A model generated the notes under the pieces. It ran no database searches. It saw nothing but the letters and a program-made list of their open reading frames with translations, and had not been told where the DNA came from. Made by a program: the position numbers and the translations under genes. From Acidithiobacillus montserratensis (lineage in GTDB: Bacteria; Pseudomonadota; Gammaproteobacteria; Acidithiobacillales; Acidithiobacillaceae), in NCBI RefSeq assembly GCF_018853465.1, contig NZ_JABBOU010000060.1:1-29609 (forward strand): DNA of 29,609 nt, read 5' to 3'. Positions 1 to 8,623 of this stretch are shown in pieces. Position 1 is the first letter of the stretch, and the number at the start of each line of letters is the position of its first letter.

Positions 1-616
1 GCAACACTTTTAAATCCTGTGACATCCCGGTCATCATCCCGGGAATATCGTTCAAATTAGGGTTTCTGCGGACTCGCTTTACGGCATTATAATCCGCATC
101 AAAAAAGCTTAGATCAACACTCACCCCACCGCCACGATGGACTAGACAATGACCCAAACTACTGCAGACAGCCATTATCTGTGGACCGCTCAACACCAAG
201 CCAACCAGATCATCATTACCTGCTGATTCACAGAGCTTTTTCACTAATGAGTCAAAATTCTGGGAGACTTGAGCATTACCCGTTTCTTTTTGCTCAGGAG
301 TTTCATTTAAATTTAACCACGGATCTTGAGGGGTAAACTTTAAATCTTCCCGTAGTGACTGAACGAATCTATTAAGTTGTGAAAAAGCAGGCAGCTCCCC
401 TTCAATGGACATACTGACTAATGACAGACCGTTCGAAAGAATCAAGGTTATTTGTTGCTGGAATATGCCCCCGCTTTGATTCACCCGCGACTGTGTCAAT
501 CGTGCATATTGCGTTTCTTCCCCATAAACTTTGGCAAAGAGACGTTCTTTGCCGACCACAATCTGGTCGAGCCAGCCCGGTAATGCTTGAATGTAGGCAT
601 GCAAGCTAGCAATCAT
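1..616 (-). CDS. TldE/PmbA-like metallopeptidase partner subunit (N-terminal part, runs off left edge)
   Basis: An open reading frame starts with ATG at 616 and stays open to position 1, giving 205 codons without a stop. It begins MIASLHAYIQALPGWLDQIV. Its ATG overlaps the TGA of tldD (613-615) in an ATGA arrangement, so the two are probably translationally coupled. TldD and TldE (PmbA) are known to form a heterodimeric protease in which only TldD carries the HExxxH zinc site. The position directly after tldD, the size so far and the absence of an HExxxH motif in the visible part fit the TldE role. The similarity is not strong enough in this N-terminal part to be certain, and the C-terminal half is outside the window. 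The upstream ribosome site is weak (GGTGAT), as expected for a coupled gene. Confidence 0.7.
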   Translation of the reverse strand, partial: MIASLHAYIQALPGWLDQIVVGKERLFAKVYGEETQYARLTQSRVNQSGGIFQQQITLILSNGLSLVSMSIEGELPAFSQLNRFVQSLREDLKFTPQDPWLNLNETPEQKETGNAQVSQNFDSLVKKLCESAGNDDLVGLVLSGPQIMAVCSSLGHCLVHRGGGVSVDLSFFDADYNAVKRVRRNPNLNDIPGMMTGMSQDLKVL

Positions 617-2070
617 ATATCACCACCAAAGGTCTCAATATCACGAAATAAGCAAATCGGAGCGGCATGGCCCACAGTGATGACCTGATTAGGCTCACCT
701 TTCCCACAATAAGGCGTTCCTGAAACACGATAGGTGCTGCGGTCTCCCACAGCCGCCAAGGAATTCCAAAAATTCAAAGTGCGCCCTCGATAGTTGGGAT
801 TTTTAACCCAGCGGCCGACAACTCCATTTTCAATAAGACGTCCCCATTCACAACCAAATTGAAACTTATCGCGACGCTGATCGATAGACCAAGACCTATT
901 GACATCCATCCAGATTCCCTTTTCGATCTGGGACAGCATATCCTGAAAACTACTCCGGCCCGGCTCTAAATTAATATTGGCCATGCGATCGATGGGTTGC
1001 CGCAGAGGGTCACAGACGCGGGCACAGGCTACAGCTTCCATACCCGCTCGCGCGGAAGATCGCGCTCCACCCAGTGGACGCTGCAAAATACCATCCTTAA
1101 TTAGATAGTTAGCTGTGGCCGGAGTACCTTCATCATCATAAGCATACCCGGCAAGCTCCGTTTTTTCTCCAGGATCGAACAAAACATTGAGCAAAGGGCT
1201 ACCATATTGAAGCTTACCGAAGTCTGCGAGCTGGACGAAACTCCATCCTGCGTAATTTCTTTCGTCCCCCAGAATCCGGTCCAACTCTAATGGATGACCT
1301 ATACTTTCATGGATTTGCAGGGTCATTTGTGCTGGTGATAGGAGGATATCCATGACACCGGTTGGGCATTCCGATGCCGACAACAGCTCCAGTGCTTCAC
1401 CGGCGAGCAAGGTTGCCGTCTCTGGAGTGAATGTTAATGCCTTCAGAGTTTCGATATTCAATGCACCCTGCACATAGGGACCATAACTACGAGACTGAAC
1501 TTCATGGCCGTCGCTCGCGGTGACTTCCATAAAAGGCAAACACAAATGCGTTTCTTGGGCCTGTTCGGCTCCTGCGCTGTGAAGTAAAAAACGCTGTCTA
1601 TCCATACTCGTTAAGACAATGTGACGATCTTTGATACGCTCATCTATCATCAGCGCGGCATCCAGCCATTGCATATAGTCAAAACGCTCTTGCAAAGACA
1701 TGATTTCTCCCCCTGGGGATTGCCATTGTCCTTTGCTATGGGATTGAGGCCAATTTGCTGTATCCATGAGACGATAGTTTGCGAGCTGCTCTGCACGCTT
1801 TTTTGCACTGGTGATAGCTCTACGCAAACCCTCGTCGGTAAGATCAGTGGTTGACGCATAACTCACATTATCTTTTGTACCCAAGGTTATCAGCGCAGCT
1901 TTTAGTGTTTCACGCTCAGGAGCAGTAGCGACACCCCGCCGGAGTGAGACGCTCAATTGCGAGCGATCTTCTACCAAAACCGACCAATAAGCACATGACC
2001 TCAGCAAGTCCGCAGCGCGATATGCACTCGCTCGTAAACTTTCCGCCCTCGAAACGCTATGATCCGACAT
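613..2070 (-). CDS. tldD: TldD-family zinc metallopeptidase
   Basis: The 485-residue product has the normal length of TldD. The zinc site is visible as HESIGH at residues 254-259 (HExxxH), and a late Cys in the motif YCGKGEPNQ (about residue 455) matches the third metal ligand described for E. coli TldD. TldD/TldE pairs act in the cytoplasm on peptides, including microcin B17 maturation and CcdA degradation in E. coli. The start ATG at 2070 is preceded by GGAG at good spacing. The gene begins 16 bases after the importer ATPase stop, on the same strand, so it belongs to the peptide transporter operon. That context suggests it processes an imported peptide, which is inference. It is clearly divergent from housekeeping TldD and may be a paralogue. 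Confidence 0.88.
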   Translation of the reverse strand: MSDHSVSRAESLRASAYRAADLLRSCAYWSVLVEDRSQLSVSLRRGVATAPERETLKAALITLGTKDNVSYASTTDLTDEGLRRAITSAKKRAEQLANYRLMDTANWPQSHSKGQWQSPGGEIMSLQERFDYMQWLDAALMIDERIKDRHIVLTSMDRQRFLLHSAGAEQAQETHLCLPFMEVTASDGHEVQSRSYGPYVQGALNIETLKALTFTPETATLLAGEALELLSASECPTGVMDILLSPAQMTLQIHESIGHPLELDRILGDERNYAGWSFVQLADFGKLQYGSPLLNVLFDPGEKTELAGYAYDDEGTPATANYLIKDGILQRPLGGARSSARAGMEAVACARVCDPLRQPIDRMANINLEPGRSSFQDMLSQIEKGIWMDVNRSWSIDQRRDKFQFGCEWGRLIENGVVGRWVKNPNYRGRTLNFWNSLAAVGDRSTYRVSGTPYCGKGEPNQVITVGHAAPICLFRDIETFGGDI

Positions 2071-2086
2071 GAACGCACTCCATATT

Positions 2087-3070
2087 TTACTGCCTTACCA
2101 GCAAAGGAAAATGGCAGGCGACCTGATGGCCCGTGCTCAAGGATTGAAGCGATGGTCTCTCACTACTGCAGCGGGCCTCGGCCTTGGGACAGCGGGTATG
2201 AAAGGCACAACCTGATGGTGGATTGACGGGTGAAGGCGGCTCACCCACGGGCATGGGCAGATGGGTGGCCGTATTTTGTCGCACCATCAGCGGTAAAGCA
2301 TCCATCAAAGAAGCGGTATAGGGATGTGCCGGATTGGCAATGAGGGTAGCTGTCGGGGCCACTTCGACGATGCGCCCCAGGTACAGGACGATAATGCTTT
2401 GTGCCAGGTAGGACACGGCCCCCAGATCGTGGCTGATAAACACATAACTGAGCCCCATTTCTTTCTGCAAATCTTGTAAAAGATTCAAAATACGGGCCTG
2501 CATCGAAACATCCAGCCCGGAGGTCGGCTCATCCAAGACCAGCAGCTGTGGTTCCGTGCTCAACGCTCGGGCGATGGCAATACGCTGGCGCTGCCCACCC
2601 GAATATTGCCCTGGATAGCGATTCATCGCCCGTCGGTCCAAACCCATCCTTTCCAGGAGCGCTTCCGCCTTCTGCCGTCGGGTACTACTGTTGCCCAGCC
2701 TTTGCAGCAACAAGGGTTCCATGATGATCTGCCCTACCGTCATGCGCGCATTCATGGAATCAAAGGGATCCTGAAAAACCATCTGCATCTGCTGACGGTA
2801 AGGCCGCATCTTTTTTTCACTGAGTGTGGTCAAGTTTGTACCATTGAGGCACACCTCCCCGGCACTGGGACGCACCAAGTGCAGAATCGCTCGCCCCAGT
2901 GTACTCTTCCCGGATCCCGATTCCCCAATCAGCCCGACAGTTTGCCCCTGCTCCAAGCCAAAGTGAATATCACTTAAAGCATGAATGGTGCCTTGGCTCT
3001 GTCGGAGGATTCCCCCCTCTCCCAGCTGAAAGCGCACATCCAGATTTTTGACTTCCAGCCAGTGGCTCAT
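2087..3070 (-). CDS. peptide ABC transporter ATP-binding protein (OppF/DppF type)
   Basis: This is one of two ATPases that power a dipeptide/oligopeptide importer at the inner membrane. Visible motifs are Walker A ([12 protein letters not shown]), the ABC signature YSGGQRQRIAIARAL and Walker B with LLVLDEPTSGLDVS. The C-terminal extension with GCAFHTRCP is the typical oligopeptide-transporter tail. The frame extends further upstream, but the start at 3070 ([14 protein letters not shown]) is preferred. It has GGAGGT just upstream, it matches the family N terminus, and it overlaps the stop of the preceding ATPase as ATGA. The product is then 327 residues, a normal length. Substrate specificity cannot be read from an ATPase. 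Confidence 0.93.
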   Translation of the reverse strand: MSHWLEVKNLDVRFQLGEGGILRQSQGTIHALSDIHFGLEQGQTVGLIGESGSGKSTLGRAILHLVRPSAGEVCLNGTNLTTLSEKKMRPYRQQMQMVFQDPFDSMNARMTVGQIIMEPLLLQRLGNSSTRRQKAEALLERMGLDRRAMNRYPGQYSGGQRQRIAIARALSTEPQLLVLDEPTSGLDVSMQARILNLLQDLQKEMGLSYVFISHDLGAVSYLAQSIIVLYLGRIVEVAPTATLIANPAHPYTASLMDALPLMVRQNTATHLPMPVGEPPSPVNPPSGCAFHTRCPKAEARCSSERPSLQSLSTGHQVACHFPLLVRQ

Positions 3071-4140
3071 GCCGCACCTCCCACTGGATGGACACAGAAA
3101 AAATGGTGGGCATCCGTGCCCGTTCGTTCTGGATACACCGTCAAACATTCGGGGGTCATGGCCGGACAGCGCTCCGCAAATCGACAACCCCGGGGAAACT
3201 CCTGGGGACGGGGCGGTAGTCCATCGATATCCGTGAGTCGCTTACCCGCACTTATGAGCCGGGGAATGGCATTCAATAGGGCCTGACTGTAAGGATGGCG
3301 GGGCGCCTGAAAAAATTCCTCCGCCGAACCCTGTTCAACCGTTTTCCCTGCATAAAGCACCATCACCTTCTGCGCATACTCCGCCACCAGTGAAAGATCA
3401 TGGGTGATAAAAATGACGGCCATTCCCTGCTCTTTCTGTATGCGCTGGATCAAACGCAAAATCTGGGCCTGATTGATTACGTCCAGAGCGGTGGTGGGTT
3501 CATCGGCAATGAGCAAACGCGGATTACAGGCCAGGGCCATGGCAATCATCACGCGTTGCCGCATTCCTCCGGAAAACTGATGAGGATAATCATCCAGTCG
3601 TTTTTCGGCATCAGGAACACCGACTTCTTTGAGTAATTTCAGCGCGTGATCACGAGCAGCCGATACCGACGCACCACAATACAAGCGATAAGGTTCGGCA
3701 ATCTGCTGGACAATCGTGAGGCTCGGGTTGAGTGAAGATAAAGGATTCTGAAAAATCATCCCGATTTCTCGACCACGGGCCGTCCGCAAGGCAGCGTTGG
3801 ATAAGCGGGTCATTTCTGTCTCACCCAAACGGACGGAACCACTACTTACGCGCCCACCCCACGGTAACAAACCCATCAGTGCCGCAGCCGTCATGGATTT
3901 GCCAGAGCCTGACTCCCCCACCAATCCCAGGGTTTCACCCGCAGCTATATCAAAACTGAGGTCTTCAATCACCTGAAAAGCTTTACGCCCGCGCCCGAAC
4001 GTCACGCTCAGATTTCGCACCTGCAAGCCTGTCGTTGCGCTTGAATAGGATCGCTCTTCGTGATGATGCACTATTCGGTCACTGCGCATGTCCGTTTCCC
4101 GCAACGGGATATGTGAACGATGGAGCGCTTTGTCTGTCAT
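3067..4140 (-). CDS. peptide ABC transporter ATP-binding protein (OppD/DppD type)
   Basis: This is the second importer ATPase, partner of the OppF/DppF-type protein downstream. Walker A ([12 protein letters not shown]), the signature [15 protein letters not shown] and Walker [14 protein letters not shown] are intact, and the C-terminal GCRFAERCP motif is the OppD/DppD tail. The start at 4140 (MTDKALHRS) is chosen because GGAGGG lies nine bases upstream and it follows the permease stop (4142-4144) after one base. This gives 357 residues. A later Met ([10 protein letters not shown]) is possible. About 35 N-terminal residues precede the ABC domain and look poorly conserved. Confidence 0.93.
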   Translation of the reverse strand: MTDKALHRSHIPLRETDMRSDRIVHHHEERSYSSATTGLQVRNLSVTFGRGRKAFQVIEDLSFDIAAGETLGLVGESGSGKSMTAAALMGLLPWGGRVSSGSVRLGETEMTRLSNAALRTARGREIGMIFQNPLSSLNPSLTIVQQIAEPYRLYCGASVSAARDHALKLLKEVGVPDAEKRLDDYPHQFSGGMRQRVMIAMALACNPRLLIADEPTTALDVINQAQILRLIQRIQKEQGMAVIFITHDLSLVAEYAQKVMVLYAGKTVEQGSAEEFFQAPRHPYSQALLNAIPRLISAGKRLTDIDGLPPRPQEFPRGCRFAERCPAMTPECLTVYPERTGTDAHHFFCVHPVGGAA

Positions 4141-4141
4141 G

Positions 4142-5053
4142 TTAACGGCCCTCCAATCGTGCCAGCAGTCCTTGACCCAGCACATTCATGGCGACAATCG
4201 CCAGGAAAATAGCCACCCCAGGAAAGACAATGAGCCACCAGGGGCCAATAATCACCAGTTGCAGTCCATCATTGAGCAAGCCACCCCAGGATGCGTGGGG
4301 GGGCTGTATCCCCAGCCCTAGAAAGGACAACCCGGAAAGCGCCAAGATCAGATCCGCGACCATAAAGGTGGCATTCACAATCAGAATCGGCAACATGGAG
4401 CGCAGCAGATGCACGCGGGCGATATATAAGGTACTCGCCCCGAACTGCCGGGCGGCCAGCACATAGTCTCTTTCTTTATAAGCCAGCGCCTCATTGCGCA
4501 CAATGCGGGCCAGCCCCGGCCAGGACAAACAACCCAGGACCAAGATGAGGCTCAAGGTGTTGAGCGGAATAATCGCCGCGAAAAAAATCATCAAGACAAT
4601 GCCCGGCAGGGCCAGTAATGCATCCAGCAGACGCATCAATACCTTATCCAGCCAGCGTGGACTCATGGCAGCGACCATGCCATACAAAATTCCCAAAAAC
4701 ATGGCAATCACAGCACCCAGCAAACCGACTTCGAGCGTCGCTTTGCCTCCGTCCATCATCCGGGCGAGCATGTTCCTCCCCAGATTATCGGTGCCAAAGG
4801 GATATTGCCAGGAAGGGGCCAACAATAAGTGATTGGCATGAATGGCCAACGGGCTCACCGGGTAAAGTAACGGACCCACCCAGGAAAACAAGAGCAAAAA
4901 AACAAACAAGCCCAGACCGGTCCAGGTCATGGGATGACTGTACTGCCCCACCCAATGACGCAAGGAGTCCGTCCAAATTCGCGTAAACATGCCCGGTATG
5001 GGACGTGCGACCAGGCTGTTATTCACATTCATATCAGTTGGACTACTACTCAT
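4142..5053 (-). CDS. peptide ABC transporter permease (OppC/DppC type)
   Basis: This is an inner-membrane permease subunit with the OppC/DppC layout: an N-terminal segment and first membrane helix (VFLLLFSWVGPLLYPV), a periplasmic loop with PFGTDNLGRNMLARM, then a block of membrane helices. The cytoplasmic ATPase-contact loop reads YKERDYVLAARQFGAS. The start at 5053 (MSSSPTDMN) gives 303 residues and overlaps the end of the preceding permease gene by eight bases. Other starts at 5068 or 5032 are possible, and none has a strong ribosome site, which fits coupled translation. It pairs with the OppB/DppB-type permease to form the channel. Confidence 0.92.
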   Translation of the reverse strand: MSSSPTDMNVNNSLVARPIPGMFTRIWTDSLRHWVGQYSHPMTWTGLGLFVFLLLFSWVGPLLYPVSPLAIHANHLLLAPSWQYPFGTDNLGRNMLARMMDGGKATLEVGLLGAVIAMFLGILYGMVAAMSPRWLDKVLMRLLDALLALPGIVLMIFFAAIIPLNTLSLILVLGCLSWPGLARIVRNEALAYKERDYVLAARQFGASTLYIARVHLLRSMLPILIVNATFMVADLILALSGLSFLGLGIQPPHASWGGLLNDGLQLVIIGPWWLIVFPGVAIFLAIVAMNVLGQGLLARLEGR

Positions 5054-6008
5054 AACGCACCCGTACATCGAGAATACTGTTGGTAAGATCTGCTGCCAGA
5101 TTGCCGAGAATCGTCAGCACGCCGATGAGCAGCACGATGGCGGATAGGGTGGGATAATCCTGTTCCAGCGCCGAACGCCATAACAGCCAGCCCAGACCGG
5201 GGTAATTGAACACACTCTCCGTCAAAATCCCACCGACAAAAATGCCGGGAATCATCATACCGATCACCGTAACCAGAGGTCGGATGGCGTTGCGGAGCAC
5301 ATGATTCACAGCGATGCGCAGGGGCGGCACGCCCCTGGCCCGTGCCGTGCGCACATAGTCCAAGCGATATTCACTCCGGGCCTGATGCCCGAAATAACGG
5401 GATAATCCAGCCGTCAATGGCAAGGCAATCGTGATAGCCGGCAGGACCATATGGTGAAAATAACTGCCAATGTTGAGCGCTCCCCCGGCACTCTGATCGC
5501 CGCCAATACCACCAGGTGGGAACCAACTCACATAAATAGCGAAAAACAGAATCAGCATGACGCCAATAAAAAACGTGGGAATGGAATAGACAATGATCTG
5601 ACCGGCGCCTATCAGCACACCCGGCGTACGTTCTGCCCAGTAGCCCTGAAACATGCCAATCAAGACGGAAAAGAAAATCGCAATCACCGTCGCCAGCACA
5701 TAAAGAATGATGGAATTGGCTAGATAAGATCCCATCAGGGAGGCCACAGGCGCATGCTGGGTGAATGAATACCCCAAATTCCCCTCGAAAAGGTGCTCCC
5801 ACCAGATGGCATACTGCTGCCAGAGGGGATGATCGAGACCCATTTCTTTATTCAAGGCCGCGACCGCTTCCGGTGTGGCATGCATTCCGAGAATACTGTA
5901 AGCCGGACCACCGGGAGTCGCGTGAATCAGAAAAAATACGATCGTCACCAGCAGAATGAGGGACAATGCAGAGGTCCGCAAGCGATTGAAAATCATGCGT
6001 CGCAGCAT
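5046..6008 (-). CDS. peptide ABC transporter permease (OppB/DppB type)
   Basis: This 320-residue permease starts with the usual OppB/DppB helix (LILLVTIVFFLIHATPGGP). It carries the conserved LGLDHPLW-type segment as MGLDHPLWQQYAIWWEHLF, the GNLGYSF motif, and the cytoplasmic coupling loop DYVRTARARGVPPLRIAVNH. It ends VFNYPGLGWLLW followed by a last helix, as in the family. The ATG at 6008 has AGGAG eight bases upstream. It sits 43 bases after the binding-protein gene and overlaps the next permease. The family moves di- and oligopeptides, but some members move nickel, glutathione or metallophores, so the substrate is open. Confidence 0.93.
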   Translation of the reverse strand: MLRRMIFNRLRTSALSLILLVTIVFFLIHATPGGPAYSILGMHATPEAVAALNKEMGLDHPLWQQYAIWWEHLFEGNLGYSFTQHAPVASLMGSYLANSIILYVLATVIAIFFSVLIGMFQGYWAERTPGVLIGAGQIIVYSIPTFFIGVMLILFFAIYVSWFPPGGIGGDQSAGGALNIGSYFHHMVLPAITIALPLTAGLSRYFGHQARSEYRLDYVRTARARGVPPLRIAVNHVLRNAIRPLVTVIGMMIPGIFVGGILTESVFNYPGLGWLLWRSALEQDYPTLSAIVLLIGVLTILGNLAADLTNSILDVRVRYE

Positions 6009-6051
6009 CAGAAATTACTCCTGAGAGTTATTCAGAATGAGCAAAAAACTA

Positions 6052-7695
6052 TTATTTATCATGACTCACCCATAGATATTGAGGATTAAAACCACCAGAA
6101 GGGGTTATGGCGCGACTAACACCATGAATATTTTTAGCAGCCATCACAAAAATTTTCATGTTAGGAAGAACGATAACAGGCTGCTGCTCGGTAAAATAGT
6201 TTTGAAACTTATAGAGGGCACTCAATCCTGGAGTTACCCGAATTTTAGCCATAAGTGAATCCATTTTATGGTTACAATAATGATAACTGTTCTGAACCCC
6301 ACCACATTTGAAAATAGACCCACCCGTGGGAAAACCGGATTGTGACCAAGCCAGATAGACAGCTTGCCATTTTTTATTATGAGGATCGATCATTTGCGCA
6401 TAGACTTCATTAAAAGGCATTTCTCTGAGTCGTACCTGAATGCCCACTTTAGCAAACATGGTTGCCAATAATGTAGGTCCTCGAACCATGGAGGGTGGCA
6501 TATACATGGTGAAAGCCATTTTTTGACCATTTTTTTCACGAATACCATCAGGACCACGATGCCAGCCTGCTTCGTCTAACAGATTGTCAGCCAGTTCCGG
6601 GTTGTAGGCGCCGTGTTTAAGCAGGGACTTAGCCTCAGGAGACAAATAAATGGGTGGATTGCCGGGAATCAGACCGTAAGCACGCGAACCATAACCGTAA
6701 TTCATCACATCAATCATCAAATCTTGATTAACGGCATGCATCATAGCCTGACGAACCAATAGATTATTAGTAAATGCAATTTTTGGGTTCAAAAAGTTGA
6801 ATCCCAGATAGTTAAATCCCCATATCGGACCAACAATCGTTAAATGGTCATTCGTTAACTGTTTACGTGCTGGATACAATGAGGCCGGCAAATTACCCAA
6901 TTGTACCGCATTACTTTTCAATGCAAAAAATACACTGGCATTAGAGTTCAGAAACTGGAAAATCAAACGACTAATATGTGCCTTATCAGGTCCACTATAG
7001 GCTTTGTTAGGAACGAAACTGGCATATCTTCCAGGATGAAAACTTTGTAAACGAAAAGGGCCATCCACGACAGAGTAAAATTGTGGATTGGTCATATTAT
7101 CGTTCATCTGCTTAACCGAATAATGCTCCCAGCTATGTGCTGGATAAGGATTGAAATAGGACAATCCCGACAATTCAAACCAACGGGGATTCACCGATTT
7201 CTTGGTAATCACCCTAAAGGAAAAAGGACCCAACACCTTGAAGGATTCAATATCATTTGGAAAACCACCACTGTCCCATCCTGGATACAATGGACCAAGT
7301 TTCATGAGCATTTTATAGGTATATGATATATCCGCCGTAGTAACCGTTACACCATCAGACCATTTCCAATGCCTGTGCAGATATACGGTAAAGCTTCGGT
7401 GCTTCGGACCCACTACAACCTTTTTGGCAACGCTCAACTTGAAGTTGATCTTGAAATCACGATTCACCCAAAACAGAGACTGGTACATCAAGCCCTCTGC
7501 CTCGGAATCATAGGCAGAAGATGTGAGGAAGGGATTAAAACCATTCATCGCAGCAGGGGGAGCCAATCCCACTCCTGGAACAGTAACAATAGTACCACCA
7601 TTCTGAATCTTTGCCGGAACACTTGCATAGCAGTCAATCGCCACGATGAAGAAGATCAAAAACAGTACCAACTGTTCAACTTTGATTCTCTTCAC
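6052..7695 (-). CDS. periplasmic solute-binding protein, family 5 (peptide/nickel type)
   Basis: This is the substrate-capture protein of the importer, 547 residues. It has a cleavable-looking signal peptide (VLFLIFFIVAIDCYA, cut near CYA-S) and no clear lipobox. The family-5 layout is visible: the segment WKWSDGVTVTTADISYTYK, a long central domain, and the late segment beginning LLDEAGWHRGPDGI. The start is GTG at 7695; in-frame upstream there is a TAA with no ATG in between. The ribosome site is weak. It is more AT-rich than the permease and ATPase genes behind it, so it may have a different history or be under faster change. It is the first gene of the operon that ends with tldD/tldE. The ligand is unknown. 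Confidence 0.9.
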   Translation of the reverse strand: MKRIKVEQLVLFLIFFIVAIDCYASVPAKIQNGGTIVTVPGVGLAPPAAMNGFNPFLTSSAYDSEAEGLMYQSLFWVNRDFKINFKLSVAKKVVVGPKHRSFTVYLHRHWKWSDGVTVTTADISYTYKMLMKLGPLYPGWDSGGFPNDIESFKVLGPFSFRVITKKSVNPRWFELSGLSYFNPYPAHSWEHYSVKQMNDNMTNPQFYSVVDGPFRLQSFHPGRYASFVPNKAYSGPDKAHISRLIFQFLNSNASVFFALKSNAVQLGNLPASLYPARKQLTNDHLTIVGPIWGFNYLGFNFLNPKIAFTNNLLVRQAMMHAVNQDLMIDVMNYGYGSRAYGLIPGNPPIYLSPEAKSLLKHGAYNPELADNLLDEAGWHRGPDGIREKNGQKMAFTMYMPPSMVRGPTLLATMFAKVGIQVRLREMPFNEVYAQMIDPHNKKWQAVYLAWSQSGFPTGGSIFKCGGVQNSYHYCNHKMDSLMAKIRVTPGLSALYKFQNYFTEQQPVIVLPNMKIFVMAAKNIHGVSRAITPSGGFNPQYLWVSHDK

Positions 7696-7823
7696 GAAGA
7701 GGCACTCTCTTCTAACAACAGAAGTGTATTCTTATGGACAAGATCTGCGAAAACCATATACCCATAAAAAATAATGTAATATTTATAGAAACTCTTAATA
7801 ATGAACAATTGACTACTCTCCAT

Positions 7824-7838
7824 GAAACTTCTGTGCCA
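7824..7838 (-). promoter_or_regulatory. candidate sigma-54 promoter for the importer operon
   Basis: On the minus strand the sequence reads TGGCAC-AGAAG-TTTC followed by A. The -24 box is perfect (with the preferred pyrimidine before it). The -12 box has TTTC where TTGC is expected, a mismatch at one of the two nearly invariant bases. A transcript from here would have a leader of roughly 115 bases before the GTG at 7695. The mismatch lowers confidence, but the -24 shares the hexamer and following A with the stronger promoter before the receptor gene. Confidence 0.4.
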
Positions 7839-8029
7839 GACGAAGCATAAAGCAAACTTCATACCTGCAATGGCGGTTGCATGCTTATCAGCACTCAAAC
7901 AAAACCCAACTAACTTTTTTCTTTCAAATGGTTAGAAAAGGTGTTGGGGGCCATAATAAAAAAATACAAAGAATCCCGCTTGCTATTTCAGCCTACTCAA
8001 TGACAGCATTCTGCCCGAATTTTAATTAT

Positions 8030-8046
8030 CGCACCACTATAGTGCG
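8030..8046. promoter_or_regulatory. NtrC-like dyad (candidate enhancer site)
   Basis: The sequence CGCAC-CACTATA-GTGCG is a perfect 5-base dyad with a 7-base centre. It fits the NtrC pattern GCACY-N5-RGTGC, seen here as GCACC-ACTAT-AGTGC. It lies about 190 bases upstream of the candidate -24 box of the importer operon, a normal enhancer distance, and about 470 bases from the receptor promoter. A single match in AT-rich DNA could be chance. Confidence 0.5.
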
Positions 8047-8300
8047 TCTTTTTCGGTCTTTCACAAACTCGGCCCAAAGTGCACAAAATAGTATTATCTT
8101 TAATTATCATGGTAGTATGTTATTTTTAATACCAATAACATATATAGACTTAGTAGATATTTAGGTCTTTCCACTTAACGATACCACCAGCTATCAAAAG
8201 GCTTACATATCATATAGTTATAATATTTCAGTTGGTTGGGAATATTTCTCGGCAATTGATATCTTATTTTTTGATGACTAGCTCACTCGATAAAATACTG

Positions 8301-8340
8301 ATGCACCAATTAAAAGCATCAGCAACTTGGTATGCACCAA
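8301..8340. repeat. direct repeat ATGCACCAA x2, 31-base spacing, second copy inside a dyad
   Basis: ATGCACCAA occurs at 8301-8309 and 8332-8340, 31 bases apart, or about three helical turns. The second copy lies in the inverted repeat TTGGT-ATGC-ACCAA (8327-8340), and the first is flanked by GATGC...GCATC. The block sits about 175-210 bases upstream of the receptor's -24 box, so it is a candidate upstream activator site. It contains GCACC half-sites but not a full NtrC dyad. Confidence 0.4.
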
Positions 8341-8435
8341 AAGAGACAGAAAATCATACAGTCACTCTCATTAGGTATAGCTCGAAAACAGAGAAACTTC
8401 CTTAACAAATACACATACGTAATATTTTTTTCATT

Positions 8436-8480
8436 GTTTATCATAAACATGTTAATTTTTTGATAAAGATTTTCATTCGT
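8436..8480. promoter_or_regulatory. AT-rich palindrome and Fur-like box upstream of receptor promoter
   Basis: GTTTAT-C-ATAAAC (8436-8448) is a perfect 13-base palindrome. Twelve bases later, 8462-8480 (GATAAAGATTTTCATTCGT) matches 13 of 19 positions of the classical Fur box. AT-rich DNA gives such partial matches by chance, so this is only a candidate operator. If real it would point to iron control of the receptor. Confidence 0.3.
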
Positions 8481-8512
8481 TTTTACAACAAAGGACCTAG
8501 CTATTGTCGTAT

Positions 8513-8528
8513 TGGCACAACAGTTGCT
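8513..8528 (+). promoter_or_regulatory. sigma-54 (-24/-12) promoter of the TonB-dependent receptor gene
   Basis: The sequence TGGCAC-AACAG-TTGCT has the invariant GG and GC with exactly ten bases between them, and matches the consensus TGGCAC-N5-TTGCW in full, with T before the first T. The predicted transcript start is near 8540, leaving a leader of about 85 bases before the ATG at 8624. No comparably good sigma-70 promoter was seen nearby. Confidence 0.72.
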
Positions 8529-8623
8529 ATACTCAAGAGTCTAAGTTTATCAGCCTGCAAATTTTCATCGTTTCGCATTCCACTGTTAAACATTAGAAAA
8601 CTCTTATTCATTGGAGAAAAACT

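Larger units (their letters stand above)
7696..8623. other. long AT-rich divergent regulatory region without a gene
   Basis: About 930 bases separate the divergent importer operon and receptor gene. Short open frames occur (for example 7877-8164 plus and 8460-8672 plus) but have no ribosome site, no recognisable product and poor composition, so they are not called. The region holds candidate sigma-54 promoters facing both ways, an NtrC-like dyad, a 9-base direct repeat ATGCACCAA spaced 31 bases apart, and an AT-rich palindrome/Fur-like element. These are listed separately. The length is unusual for a bacterium and fits enhancer-dependent control. Confidence 0.7.

Noticed and set aside
421..609. 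Small plus-strand open frame at the left edge
   Set aside because: It lies wholly inside the tldE-like frame on the minus strand, which is open to the edge and coupled to tldD; no ribosome site or family resemblance.
3071..3187. N-terminal extension of the OppF-type ATPase to 3187
   Set aside because: The extra residues do not resemble the family, and overlap the upstream ATPase by over 100 bases, while the ATG at 3070 has a good ribosome site.
7877..8164. 95-codon plus-strand open frame in the divergent region
   Set aside because: No ribosome site, no domain, composition like the surrounding AT-rich spacer, and it runs across the NtrC-like dyad.
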